From the NCBI GenBank assembly GCA_910578985.1, contig CAJTSF010000010.1:12310-76309 (forward strand): a stretch of 64,000 nt of DNA. The letters are read 5' to 3'. The notes beneath the pieces were generated by a model, which saw only the letters and a list, made by a program, of their open reading frames with translations, ran no database searches and had not been told where the DNA came from. The DNA is from an uncultured Odoribacter sp. GTDB taxonomy: Bacteria > Bacteroidota > Bacteroidia > Bacteroidales > Marinifilaceae. Of the stretch, positions 44,206 through 51,602 are shown piece by piece (within the stretch, counting starts at the first letter, position 1; every line of letters begins with the position of its first letter). The position numbers were made by a program, and so were the translations under genes.

Positions 44206-44624
44206 CTATCATTTCCTGATAATAATATCTTATTTTTTTATTAAGAGAAAAAATGAGGATGATTATGATTTGTTAGTTCCTTGGAAAAAGATTTTTCGGA
44301 AGATTTGTTTTTCAGATTATTGATTTAATACCCGGTATTATCAACAGGATAATGGTGGTATTTCTGATTGATTGTCAGTGGGAAATAATACTTATAAACA
44401 GATGTCGAATATCGTCGCCGTTTAAAAATAGTCCTGTTTTTGTTTCTGAAAACTGTTGGGAAAAAATTCTTACGGAAATGGATAAAAACCGTTTTTGTTT
44501 TTGGAGATGTCAAAAGTATTTTAATCCCCGTGCACAGTTTGTTTTTCCAAATAAACCATCCTTTTTTAATTGGGAAGTTTTCAACATTTTTCTCCGGTTT
44601 TATAAACACCCGGAATTTGCCGCG
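44206..44624. other. AT-rich intergenic stretch with DnaA-box-like words
   Basis: About 420 bases without a credible gene. It is AT-rich and contains TTATCAACA (44338) and two TTATAAACA-like words (near 44392 and 44600), each one or two mismatches from a DnaA box. A plus-strand open frame crosses it but resembles no family. It could be plain spacer or part of a replication origin; the evidence for an origin is weak. Confidence 0.3.
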
Positions 44625-44659
44625 CAAAAAAAAAATCCGAAAGAACATACTTTCGGATT
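44625..44659 (-). terminator. intrinsic terminator of panD
   Basis: A 10-base-pair stem (44634-44643 with 44650-44659) with a 6-base loop is followed on the minus strand by nine T residues. It lies about 20 bases after the panD stop. Confidence 0.85.
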
Positions 44660-44679
44660 TTCTGTTTATGGTTTGATGC

Positions 44680-45030
44680 CTATATCAGCCGGTTCGTGCT
44701 GGTGTCCGGAAACACCAACGTGGGCGTGTGCCTCTTGGCCTCCTCGAAATCCATGGAGGCATAGGAAATGATGATGACCACATCCCCCACGGCGCATTTG
44801 CGGGCGGCGGGACCGTTCAGGCAAATCACTCCGGAATCCCGTTCTCCCTTGATGACATAAGTGTCCAGCCGTTCCCCGTTGTTCACATTCACGATTTGCA
44901 CTTTCTCGTGCTCGATGATATTGGCGGCTTCCATCAGTGCCGCGTCGATGGTGATGCTTCCCACATACTGAAGATTGGCTTCCGTCACCTTCACCTTGTG
45001 AATCTTCGATTTTACAACTTCTATATACAT
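44680..45030 (-). CDS. panD: aspartate 1-decarboxylase
   Basis: A 116-residue pyruvoyl enzyme that makes beta-alanine for pantothenate. The self-cleavage site is Gly24-Ser25 in YVGSITID, and NGERLDTYVI, NGPAARKC and YASMDFEEA follow in the expected order. The ATG at 45030 gives the normal length; a longer frame reaches into panC. It starts 4 bases after the panC stop, so panC-panD is an operon. Confidence 0.96.
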   Translation of the reverse strand: MYIEVVKSKIHKVKVTEANLQYVGSITIDAALMEAANIIEHEKVQIVNVNNGERLDTYVIKGERDSGVICLNGPAARKCAVGDVVIIISYASMDFEEAKRHTPTLVFPDTSTNRLI

Positions 45031-45034
45031 CTCC

Positions 45035-45874
45035 TTAAAATACCATATTGTCGATAAGTCTGATTTTCCCGGCATACACCGCCACGCAAGCCACTTTGGT
45101 GCCCGGTTCTTTCCAGTCCTCCGTGATTTTCAATGTGGTATCGTCCACGATTTCCACATATTCCGTTTCCAGATAAGGGTTACGGTTGATTTCATCGCCA
45201 ATCCACTTTTTCAGTTCGTTCACGCTTAAAGAAGAAGCCATCCCGCGGGCTTTTTTCAGCGTGGCGTGGATATGGGGGGCATTTTTCCGGTGTTCATCGT
45301 CCAGAAGCGTGTTGCGCGAACTCAGCGCCAGACCGCTTTCCTCCCGCACAATCGGGCAGGGGATGATTTGCACCGGACTGTTCAATTGCTTCACCATCTG
45401 TTTGATGATAGCCACCTGCTGGAAATCTTTCATGCCGAAAAACGCCTTTTCCGGACGTACGATGTCGAACAGCCGGCTCACCACCTGTCCCACTCCGTTG
45501 AAATGTCCCGGGCGCTTCGCGCCTTCCATCACGCTTTCCAGATAACCGAAATCGAATTTCCGCGTGTCCGGTTCCGGATAAATCTCCTCCACCGCCGGCG
45601 CGAACACCACATCGCATCCCGTTTTTTCCAACAACTCCACATCCTTGTCCAGCGTGCGGGGATACCGTTTCAAATCCTCCGCATCGTTGAATTGGGTCGG
45701 ATTGACGAATATGCTGACTACCGTAACATCGCTGTTTTTCTTCGATTCCTTCACCAAAGACAAATGCCCTTCGTGCAATGCGCCCATGGTGGGTACGAAT
45801 CCGATCGACTTGCCCTCTTTTTTGAAGCTGTCGATGAGACTAATCAATTCATTTTTAGTATGTAAGACCTGCAT
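45035..45874 (-). CDS. panC: pantothenate synthetase
   Basis: A 280-residue enzyme joining pantoate and beta-alanine, with ATP, to form pantothenate. PTMGALHEGHLSLV carries the HIGH-type nucleotide site (about 31-44), and FFGMKDFQQVAIIKQM and SSRNTLL are family blocks. The ATG at 45874 gives the usual N-terminus. It is paired with panD, which supplies its beta-alanine. Confidence 0.95.
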   Translation of the reverse strand: MQVLHTKNELISLIDSFKKEGKSIGFVPTMGALHEGHLSLVKESKKNSDVTVVSIFVNPTQFNDAEDLKRYPRTLDKDVELLEKTGCDVVFAPAVEEIYPEPDTRKFDFGYLESVMEGAKRPGHFNGVGQVVSRLFDIVRPEKAFFGMKDFQQVAIIKQMVKQLNSPVQIIPCPIVREESGLALSSRNTLLDDEHRKNAPHIHATLKKARGMASSLSVNELKKWIGDEINRNPYLETEYVEIVDDTTLKITEDWKEPGTKVACVAVYAGKIRLIDNMVF

Positions 45875-45936
45875 AACATTGATATGAAATACGGGGTGCA
45901 AGTTTACGGCATATAAATGATATTTCCAAGCCTTTT

Positions 45937-46416
45937 TTATTTATACAGCAAATGAATGCCGGGATGCACGGAAGTCAGCGCCTCCACCAGTTCGCTGCGG
46001 CTGACGCCCTCGCGCATCACGATGAAAATCGTGTCGTCTCCGGCAATGGTTCCCAGAATCTCGAAATAGTTCTCGCTGTCGATGAGCACCGTCACCGCGT
46101 TGGCATACCCCGGCAGGGTTTTGATGACCGCCATGTTTCCCGAGAAATCGATGCTCAGGATGGTGTCGGTGATGATGGCGGACACTTTCTCCTCCCGCTG
46201 TTCGTTCATGATGCTTTCCGGCACGACATAGATATATCCCTTTTCCTTGTGGGGAATCTTGGCGACTTTCATGAACTTCAAATCGCGGGACAGCGTGCTT
46301 TGCGTGGCTTCCACATCCAATTCCCTCAACCGGAACAACAACTCTTCCTGGGAGGAAATCAATTCCGACTGGATCAATTGCCGTATGGTCAGCAACCGTT
46401 TGGTTTTGTTTCTCAT
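45937..46416 (-). CDS. argR: arginine repressor ArgR
   Basis: A 159-residue regulator with an N-terminal winged helix (about 1-75, including QSTLSRDLKFM) and a C-terminal oligomerisation and arginine-binding domain with ILGTIAGDDTIF (about 127-138). ArgR proteins sense arginine and control arginine synthesis or breakdown. No arginine genes are in the window, so its targets lie elsewhere. It is upstream of panC with a 62-base gap. Confidence 0.92.
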   Translation of the reverse strand: MRNKTKRLLTIRQLIQSELISSQEELLFRLRELDVEATQSTLSRDLKFMKVAKIPHKEKGYIYVVPESIMNEQREEKVSAIITDTILSIDFSGNMAVIKTLPGYANAVTVLIDSENYFEILGTIAGDDTIFIVMREGVSRSELVEALTSVHPGIHLLYK

Positions 46417-46436
46417 AATACTAAGGTATTTCGCGG

Positions 46437-46444
46437 CAAAGGTA
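46437..46444 (-). promoter_or_regulatory. -7 promoter element (TACCTTTG) of argR
   Basis: TACCTTTG on the minus strand, 20 bases before the argR ATG, matches TAnnTTTG. No clear -33 element is visible. Confidence 0.5.
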
Positions 46445-46501
46445 TGAAAAACTAATATGCGATGATGGTTTTGAATGAAAAAAAATATCTGTATATAGGT
46501 A

Positions 46502-46532
46502 TTGTAGAGAAAGTTGTCAAATCATATTTTTG
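46502..46532 (+). promoter_or_regulatory. Bacteroidetes promoter of the TonB receptor gene
   Basis: A -33 TTG (46502-46504), a 20-base spacer and -7 TATTTTTG (46525-46532) lie 26 bases before the receptor ATG. Confidence 0.65.
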
Positions 46533-46558
46533 CCGCAAAAAGTAATTTAATTCGATGA

Positions 46559-48859
46559 ATGATGAAAAGATACGTATGGTTGTTTATATGCCTGGCAACG
46601 CTTGCCTGGCAAACTGAAACGGCATTGGGAAAACCCACGGACGCCAATCTGTTCGGACACGTGACGGATGCCGCCACGGGCGAGCACCTGCCTTATGTGA
46701 CGGTCGTGTTGAAAGGCACCGCCATCGGGACGGTGACGGATGCCACCGGGCACTATTTTCTGAAAAATCTTCCGGAAGGGAAGTTTACCGTGACGGTCAA
46801 AATGGTAGGTTATAAAGAGGTGTCGAAAGAGGTCGTCACGAAAAGCGGAAGTTCGGAAGAGGTGAATTTCGAACTCGAGGAAGACCGGGTGGCGCTGGAT
46901 GAGGTCGTGGTCTCCGCCAACCGCAATGAAACGAGCCGGCGCATGGCGCCTACCCTCGTGAAAGTGCTGGACGGGGGACTCTTCGAAGCGCGCAGTGCCG
47001 CCTGCCTGGCGGAAGGATTGACTTTCCAGCCGGGCGTCCGGGTGGAAAACAATTGCCAGAATTGCGGTTCCTCCCAAGTGCGCATAAACGGGCTGGACGG
47101 ACCCTACACCCAGTTGCTCATCGACTCGCGTCCCGTCTTCAGCGCCTTGAGCGGAGTGTACGGCTTGGAGCAGATTCCGGCAAACATGATCGAGCGGGTG
47201 GAGGTCATGCGCGGGGGAGGAAGCGCCCTGTTCGGAGCATCGGCGATTGCGGGCACCATCAACATCATCACCAAGGAACCCCGGCGGAACTCCGCGCAGG
47301 CGTCCCACAACCTCCTCTCCGCCGGCGGCACGGGAAGCCTGGACAACGTCACCTCCCTGAACGCCTCCCTGGTGACGGACAACCACGCCGCAGGCATGTA
47401 TATCTTTGCCCAGAGCCGCCACCGGGACAGCTATGACCACGATGGCGACGGATTCACCGAACTCGCGGAAATAGACGCCAAGACGGCGGGCATGCGCACT
47501 TTCATACGCACCGGCATCTATTCCCGTCTCACCGCCGAATACCATGCCATCCGGGAATACCGCCGCGGGGGCGACAGCCTCTCCTTGCCGCCCCACGAAG
47601 TGATGATTGCCGAACAGACGGAGCACAACATCCATACGGGAAGCCTGAAATACGACTGGTATTCCCCCGACGAACGCCACCACGTGAGCGCTTTCTCTTC
47701 CTTGCAGCACATCGACCGGGAGAGCTATTACGGCACCGGTCACAACCCCGATGCTTACGGCCACACGTCGAACGGCACCTCCGTTTCCGGCGTGCAGTAT
47801 GCCGGGCGTTTCACACACCTGCTCTTTATGCCGGCGGACCTCACTGCGGGCGTCGAGTACAGCTACGACCGCCTGCACGACGTGGCGAAAGGCTACCGCC
47901 GCGACCTGCGGCAGACCACGCGGGTCATCAGTGCCTTTTTGCAGAACGAGTGGAAAAACAACCGGTGGAGCTTCCTCATCGGCGCGCGCCTCGACAAACA
48001 CAACCTGCTCGATGCCCCCGTATTCAGCCCGCGGGTGAACATCCGCTTCAATCCCTCCGAAAACCTGAATTTCCGGGCGAGCTACTCCGCCGGTTTCCGG
48101 GCACCCCAGACCTACGATGAGGACCTGCATGTGGACATGGTGGGCGAGGGGCGTCTGGCGATCGTCCGTAATATAGAGGGGTTGAAGAAAGAGAAATCCC
48201 ACAGCCTCAGCCTTTCGGGCGAGGTTTTCCACACTTTCGGGAAAGTGCAGGTCAATCTTTTGGCGGAAGGGTTCTACACCCGCCTGCAAGACGTCTTTGC
48301 CCTGCGCGACCGGGAACAGGAGGACGGTGTGCTCATCCGCGAGCGCTACAACGGTTCCGGTGCCCGGGTGGGGGGAATCAACGTGGAGGGGCGTGCCGTC
48401 TTCACCCGCTGGTTCGAGATGCAGGCGGGCGGCACGTGGCAGCGCAGCCGCTACGACAATCCCGAGGCATGGAGCGAGGACGGGGATGTCCCTCCCGTGC
48501 GCCGCATGTTCCGCGCCCCCGACGCCTACGGTTATTTCACCGCCACGCTCAAGCCGCACACGGGCTGGACGGCATGGGTGTCGGGCACCTGCACCGGTAA
48601 GATGCCGGTGCAACACCTCAAAGGCGTCATCGACCGCGATGTGGCAGTCATCACTCCCGCTTTCTTCGATATGGAAATCAAAGCCGCCTACGACTTTAAG
48701 ATTTATAAGGAAATGGTGCTCCAGCTGAACGCCGGCGTCAAGAACCTGTTCGATGCCTTCCAGTCCGACCTGGACCGCGGTCCTGACCGCGACCCCGCTT
48801 ACGTCTACGGTCCTTCCCTTCCCCGCAGCTATTTCGCCGGGGTGAAGTTTTCGTTTTAA
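46559..48859 (+). CDS. TonB-dependent outer-membrane receptor
   Basis: A 766-residue receptor with signal peptide, a carboxypeptidase-regulatory-like domain (about 30-110, GHVTDAATGEHLPYVTVVLKG), a plug domain (about 115-230, LDEVVVSANRNE, VRINGLDGPYTQLLIDSRP, GGGSALFGASAIAGTINIIT) and a 22-strand barrel ending FAGVKFSF. The plug carries NNCQNCG, a CxxC pair just before the conserved plug motif. This subgroup differs from SusC and from the BtuB further on; the ligand is unknown, with metal or metal chelate as one possibility. It is a single gene with its own promoter and terminator. Confidence 0.88.
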   Translation: MMKRYVWLFICLATLAWQTETALGKPTDANLFGHVTDAATGEHLPYVTVVLKGTAIGTVTDATGHYFLKNLPEGKFTVTVKMVGYKEVSKEVVTKSGSSEEVNFELEEDRVALDEVVVSANRNETSRRMAPTLVKVLDGGLFEARSAACLAEGLTFQPGVRVENNCQNCGSSQVRINGLDGPYTQLLIDSRPVFSALSGVYGLEQIPANMIERVEVMRGGGSALFGASAIAGTINIITKEPRRNSAQASHNLLSAGGTGSLDNVTSLNASLVTDNHAAGMYIFAQSRHRDSYDHDGDGFTELAEIDAKTAGMRTFIRTGIYSRLTAEYHAIREYRRGGDSLSLPPHEVMIAEQTEHNIHTGSLKYDWYSPDERHHVSAFSSLQHIDRESYYGTGHNPDAYGHTSNGTSVSGVQYAGRFTHLLFMPADLTAGVEYSYDRLHDVAKGYRRDLRQTTRVISAFLQNEWKNNRWSFLIGARLDKHNLLDAPVFSPRVNIRFNPSENLNFRASYSAGFRAPQTYDEDLHVDMVGEGRLAIVRNIEGLKKEKSHSLSLSGEVFHTFGKVQVNLLAEGFYTRLQDVFALRDREQEDGVLIRERYNGSGARVGGINVEGRAVFTRWFEMQAGGTWQRSRYDNPEAWSEDGDVPPVRRMFRAPDAYGYFTATLKPHTGWTAWVSGTCTGKMPVQHLKGVIDRDVAVITPAFFDMEIKAAYDFKIYKEMVLQLNAGVKNLFDAFQSDLDRGPDRDPAYVYGPSLPRSYFAGVKFSF

Positions 48860-48879
48860 ACAAGGGGTTCATATCAGTA

Positions 48880-48910
48880 TGAAAAAAGCCGCCGTGAGGC
48901 GGTTTTTTTG
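48880..48910 (+). terminator. intrinsic terminator of the TonB receptor gene
   Basis: A 12-base-pair stem (48882-48893 with 48898-48909) including six GC pairs, a GTGA loop and a run of seven T residues, 22 bases after the stop codon. Confidence 0.88.
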
Positions 48911-48957
48911 TTTATTTCCGGGCTTGTAAGCGTTGATGAAGCAATTCGTCAGTGTTG

Positions 48958-49135
48958 AATTTCGGATATACTACGGATGAATTACGGTTTATATACGGCT
49001 AAAAGCTTATTAAAAGCTTATTATATCCTTTTAAAAGCTTATACTTAATATAAGCTTTTAATAACTTTTGGATAGACGATTAAAAATGTACAAACCGTAG
49101 TTAAACCGTAATTCATCCGTAGTATATCCGAAATT
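48958..49135. repeat. 178-bp element with 34-bp perfect inverted repeats and iterated AAAAGCTTAT
   Basis: The ends 48958-48991 and 49102-49135 are perfect 34-base inverted copies. Between them AAAAGCTTAT occurs directly at 49001, 49012 and 49033 and inverted at 49050; the last two form a 12-base-pair hairpin (49031-49042 with 49050-49061). No gene fits inside. It lies between the 3' ends of two convergent genes, so it is probably not a phase-variable promoter; a MITE-like element or protein-binding array is more likely. Confidence 0.75.
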
Positions 49136-49202
49136 TTCCACTGAATGGCGGCTTATATGCCTTGATGTTATCCGGTTAAGGCAGCTGTGCCGGATATGTC
49201 GA

Positions 49203-49637
49203 TTATGGGAAATGCTTCTTTTTGAATGTGGCAATGCCTGCACCCGTAAAAAGGCAAAACACGCCGAATATCCAAACGCTTCCCCACACCAGCCCGTCTT
49301 CCAAAGGAATGATGACCTCCTCCGGGCGTTCCGGATTATACCATAGGGAGATTTCGCTCCCCTGGAAAATGAAAGGGTTGTGCAATTCCTTTCTGATATG
49401 GGTGTCATGGAGCTTTGTTTTGTATCGGATGCGTGCCGTGTGTTTGTATCTCTGCTTTCGGTGGCGGTATATTTTTTCTGTTTTCAGATGCGTGACCACC
49501 CCTACCGTATGCTCCATTTTGCCTGCTTGGTCATATAGCCTGTAAAGGCCATACGAACCGGCAAGGAAAGAAATGCCACCGATAAAGAGCCATAAGGATG
49601 CGACAAACTTCGACTTCATATTTACTGCCATTGCCAA
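49203..49637 (-). CDS. DUF3592-type membrane protein
   Basis: A 144-residue protein with two membrane helices (about 12-32 and 118-138) around a soluble strand-rich segment containing the FIFQGSEISLWYNPERPEEV stretch, as in DUF3592 proteins. No function is known. The start could be 49637 or the ATG at 49619 (MKSKFVASL), which fits the first helix better. Confidence 0.65.
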   Translation of the reverse strand: MAMAVNMKSKFVASLWLFIGGISFLAGSYGLYRLYDQAGKMEHTVGVVTHLKTEKIYRHRKQRYKHTARIRYKTKLHDTHIRKELHNPFIFQGSEISLWYNPERPEEVIIPLEDGLVWGSVWIFGVFCLFTGAGIATFKKKHFP

Positions 49638-49665
49638 CTCTTGAAGATGAGTTGATTTCCATTCG

Positions 49666-49698
49666 TTTGCAAAATTACGAAAAAGATATGTATATTTG
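49666..49698 (+). promoter_or_regulatory. promoter facing a gene remnant
   Basis: TTTG (49666-49669), a 21-base spacer and TATATTTG (49691-49698) match the Bacteroidetes promoter pattern. It would start transcription almost at the TTG of the short frame that follows. Confidence 0.5.
49670..49677 (-). promoter_or_regulatory. -7 promoter element (TAATTTTG) of the DUF3592 gene
   Basis: TAATTTTG on the minus strand lies 32 bases before 49637 and overlaps the oppositely directed promoter at 49666-49698. Confidence 0.45.
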
Positions 49699-49705
49699 AG
49701 GAATT

Positions 49706-49843
49706 TTGCTGGAAGAGGACTGCTGGGAGGGACTTCAGATTTTCCGACTGGTAGAGAATAACGGAAAGCCGTTTGTGGGAATGACGAATTTTAAGGGCAA
49801 TTATGTGACCCGGGATGATGTGAAGATTGCTAAATTAGTATGA
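49706..49843 (+). pseudogene. small gene or gene remnant, 45 codons
   Basis: A frame from a TTG at 49706 to TGA at 49843 encodes a protein-like sequence (GLQIFRLVENNGKPFVGMTN, then NYVTRDDVKIAKLV) with well-balanced composition. An in-frame stop lies just upstream (49697-49699). It has a promoter match in front and a strong terminator behind. It may be a decayed gene's 3' end or a real tiny gene; I do not recognise a family. Confidence 0.4.
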
Positions 49844-49859
49844 GGCAATTGTATTAAAT

Positions 49860-49900
49860 AACCGGGGTGCCGTTCTGAAACGGCACCCCGGTTGTTTTTT
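49860..49900 (+). terminator. strong intrinsic terminator
   Basis: A perfect 15-base-pair GC-rich stem (49860-49874 with 49879-49893), CTGA loop and GTTTTTT tail on the plus strand. It ends the remnant transcript and sits 14 bases after the stop of the convergent aminopeptidase gene, for which it may also serve. Confidence 0.85.
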
Positions 49901-49913
49901 CTGCCTGAAGGCG

Positions 49914-51212
49914 TCAGATGTTGTAGAATGTGGTGAACGCCCGGATGACATAGTGGTGGTCCTGCACGCCGGCGGTTTCGCGGATGGAGTGCATCGCCCA
50001 CATGGGGTTGCCGATGTCTACGCCGCGCATCTCCATCTGGGTGAGGAGGATGTTGCCGAGGGTGGAGCCGCCTGCCATGTCGGAGTGGTTCACGAAGGTC
50101 TGGAAGGGGACGCCCGCCATGCGGCAGATGGTCTTGAACACGGCTGCGGAGTCGCCGTCGGTGACGTATTTCTGATTGGCGTTGATTTTGATGACGGGTC
50201 CGCCGTTCATGACGGGGTGGTTGGTCGGGTCGTGCTTTTCCGGATAGTTGGGATGCACGGCGTGCGCCATGTCCGCGGAAATCATGAAGGAGTTGTGGAT
50301 GGCACGGTAGAGGTCTTCCGGCTTGCCGTCCTGTCCGAAGACGATGCGTTCCAGGATGGTGCGCAGGGTGGGGGATGCCGCTCCCTGCTTGGTGCCGCTG
50401 CCGACCTCCTCGTTGTCGAAGATGGCGAGCACTTTCGTCCGGCTGCAGGGCTCGGAGTCCAGGAGCGCCGTCATGCCGGCGTGCGCCATGGCGAGGTCGT
50501 CCAGGCGTCCCGAGGAGATGAACTCCTCGTTGGCGCCGACGAGGGTGCCTTGGGCGTATTCGTAGAGCGTGAGGTCGAAGTCCAGGATGTCCTCTTCCGC
50601 GACGTTCATTTCCTTGGCGAGCAGTTTCAGGAGGAAGTTGTCTTTCTCCAGCGCGTCATTTACCATGCCGATGACGGGGAGCATGTCGCGTTGCTTGCTC
50701 AGGGGGTTGCCCTGATCGTTCACCGCGCGGTTGAAGTGGATGGCGATGTGCGGAATTTCCAGCAGCGGGCGCTTGAAGTTCACGAACTGCGTGGTGGGTT
50801 TCAGCGGCTTGTCGCTTTTCAGCATCACGCGTCCTGCCAGCGACAGGGGACGGTCGAACCAGGTGTACATGATGGGTCCGCCGTAGACTTCGGTGTTCAG
50901 TTTCAGGTATTTGCCTTCCACGAGCATCTCCGCCTGCGGTTTGATTTTAAACGTCGGCGAGTCGCTGTGCGCGCAAATCAGTTTGAATCCCTCTTCGGCG
51001 ATGTTGCCGTTGCCCGGCACGAAAGCGTACAGGGAGGAGTGGTTTTTGGTCACGAAGTATTTCCCTCCGTGCTCGATGTGCCATGCCTCTCCCGAGAACA
51101 ACTGTTTGAACCCGTTTGCCAGCAACCGCTGTTTGATTTGCTGTACGGCATGAAAAGCCGTCGGGCTTTCGTGGATGAACTCCAATAAATCCAATGCTGC
51201 TTGTTTTTCCAT
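49914..51212 (-). CDS. apeB: M18-family aminopeptidase
   Basis: A 432-residue zinc aminopeptidase of the M18 (aspartyl aminopeptidase) family that removes acidic N-terminal residues in peptide breakdown. Visible motifs are FIHESPTAFHAV (about 8-19), the metal-binding ICAHSDSPTFKIKP, SSGRLDDLAMAHAG, FDNEEVGSGTKQGA and the late MADMAHAVHPN-like segment (read as SADMAHAVHPNYPEKH). The ATG at 51212 is chosen as the family start; the frame is open 11 codons more. Confidence 0.92.
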   Translation of the reverse strand: MEKQAALDLLEFIHESPTAFHAVQQIKQRLLANGFKQLFSGEAWHIEHGGKYFVTKNHSSLYAFVPGNGNIAEEGFKLICAHSDSPTFKIKPQAEMLVEGKYLKLNTEVYGGPIMYTWFDRPLSLAGRVMLKSDKPLKPTTQFVNFKRPLLEIPHIAIHFNRAVNDQGNPLSKQRDMLPVIGMVNDALEKDNFLLKLLAKEMNVAEEDILDFDLTLYEYAQGTLVGANEEFISSGRLDDLAMAHAGMTALLDSEPCSRTKVLAIFDNEEVGSGTKQGAASPTLRTILERIVFGQDGKPEDLYRAIHNSFMISADMAHAVHPNYPEKHDPTNHPVMNGGPVIKINANQKYVTDGDSAAVFKTICRMAGVPFQTFVNHSDMAGGSTLGNILLTQMEMRGVDIGNPMWAMHSIRETAGVQDHHYVIRAFTTFYNI

Positions 51213-51255
51213 GGTATTTTTCTTTAGACCGTGTGGTGATTTCATATTTTCCGTA

Positions 51256-51285
51256 CAAATATAGTCTTATTTTCCCGTTTTTCAA
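51256..51285 (-). promoter_or_regulatory. Bacteroidetes promoter of the M18 aminopeptidase gene
   Basis: A -33 TTG (51283-51285), exact 19-base spacer and -7 TATATTTG (51256-51263) on the minus strand. It is divergent from the cobalamin operon promoter about 45 bases away. Confidence 0.7.
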
Positions 51286-51307
51286 AAAACGGAACAGGAG
51301 GGGAGGA

Positions 51308-51338
51308 TTTGGGGGAATGAAAAAATGTCGTATCTTTG
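51308..51338 (+). promoter_or_regulatory. Bacteroidetes promoter of the cobalamin uptake operon
   Basis: A -33 TTTG (51308-51311), 19-base spacer and -7 TATCTTTG (51331-51338) fit the consensus fully. Transcription would begin near 51344, just before the riboswitch. Confidence 0.78.
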
Positions 51339-51351
51339 TGGCGTTTTGGTG

Positions 51352-51524
51352 TTGCATGCCCGGGCGGGCGTGTGATGAAAAGGGAATCAGGTGAGAATCC
51401 TGGACAGTACCCGCTGCTGTAAGCTCTGCGACAGTCTGCGAACAAGACTCACATCCACTGTTTCGGCACGAAATGGGAAGGGAGTTCGGAGATGGAGCAA
51501 GTCAGAAGACCTGCCAAGATGCAA
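51352..51524 (+). promoter_or_regulatory. cobalamin riboswitch
   Basis: The aptamer is closed by TTGCAT (51352-51357) pairing with ATGCAA (51519-51524). It contains the conserved blocks of the class: AATCAGGTGAGAATCCTGG, CAGTACCCGCTGCTGTAAGC, CCACTG and the B12 box GTCAGAAGACCTGCC (51501-51515). A second TTGCAT at 51576-51581, near the first gene's start, can pair with the same ATGCAA, suggesting a switch between P1 and an alternative stem. No T-rich terminator follows, so control may act on translation or by another route. It precedes the six-gene btu operon. Confidence 0.93.
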
Positions 51525-51602
51525 TGATTTCACGTTTCGAGGTGATAAACGATGAATGGCTGCCGGAAAGGGCGGTTGCATGATATGTAAATGTAAAATG
51601 CG

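Noticed and set aside
44352..44771. 139-codon plus-strand frame in the dut-panD gap
   Set aside because: It crosses the panD terminator and part of panD on the opposite strand, and its sequence resembles no protein family.
46547..48616. 689-codon open frame on the minus strand opposite the TonB receptor gene
   Set aside because: It lies wholly antisense to a clear TonB receptor, has histidine/arginine/glycine-rich composition typical of antisense frames in GC-rich genes, and matches no family.
48992..49101. CRISPR array from repeated AAAAGCTTAT
   Set aside because: Repeats are only 10 bases, spacing is irregular and no cas genes are present.
48958..49135. Invertible promoter (phase-variation switch)
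   Set aside because: The inverted repeats would suit one, but the element lies between the 3' ends of two convergent genes and contains no TAnnTTTG promoter that would face a gene start.
49953..51188. 411-codon plus-strand frame opposite the M18 aminopeptidase gene
   Set aside because: The reverse strand encodes a full M18 enzyme with all motifs; the plus frame shows only Val/Gly/His-rich filler.
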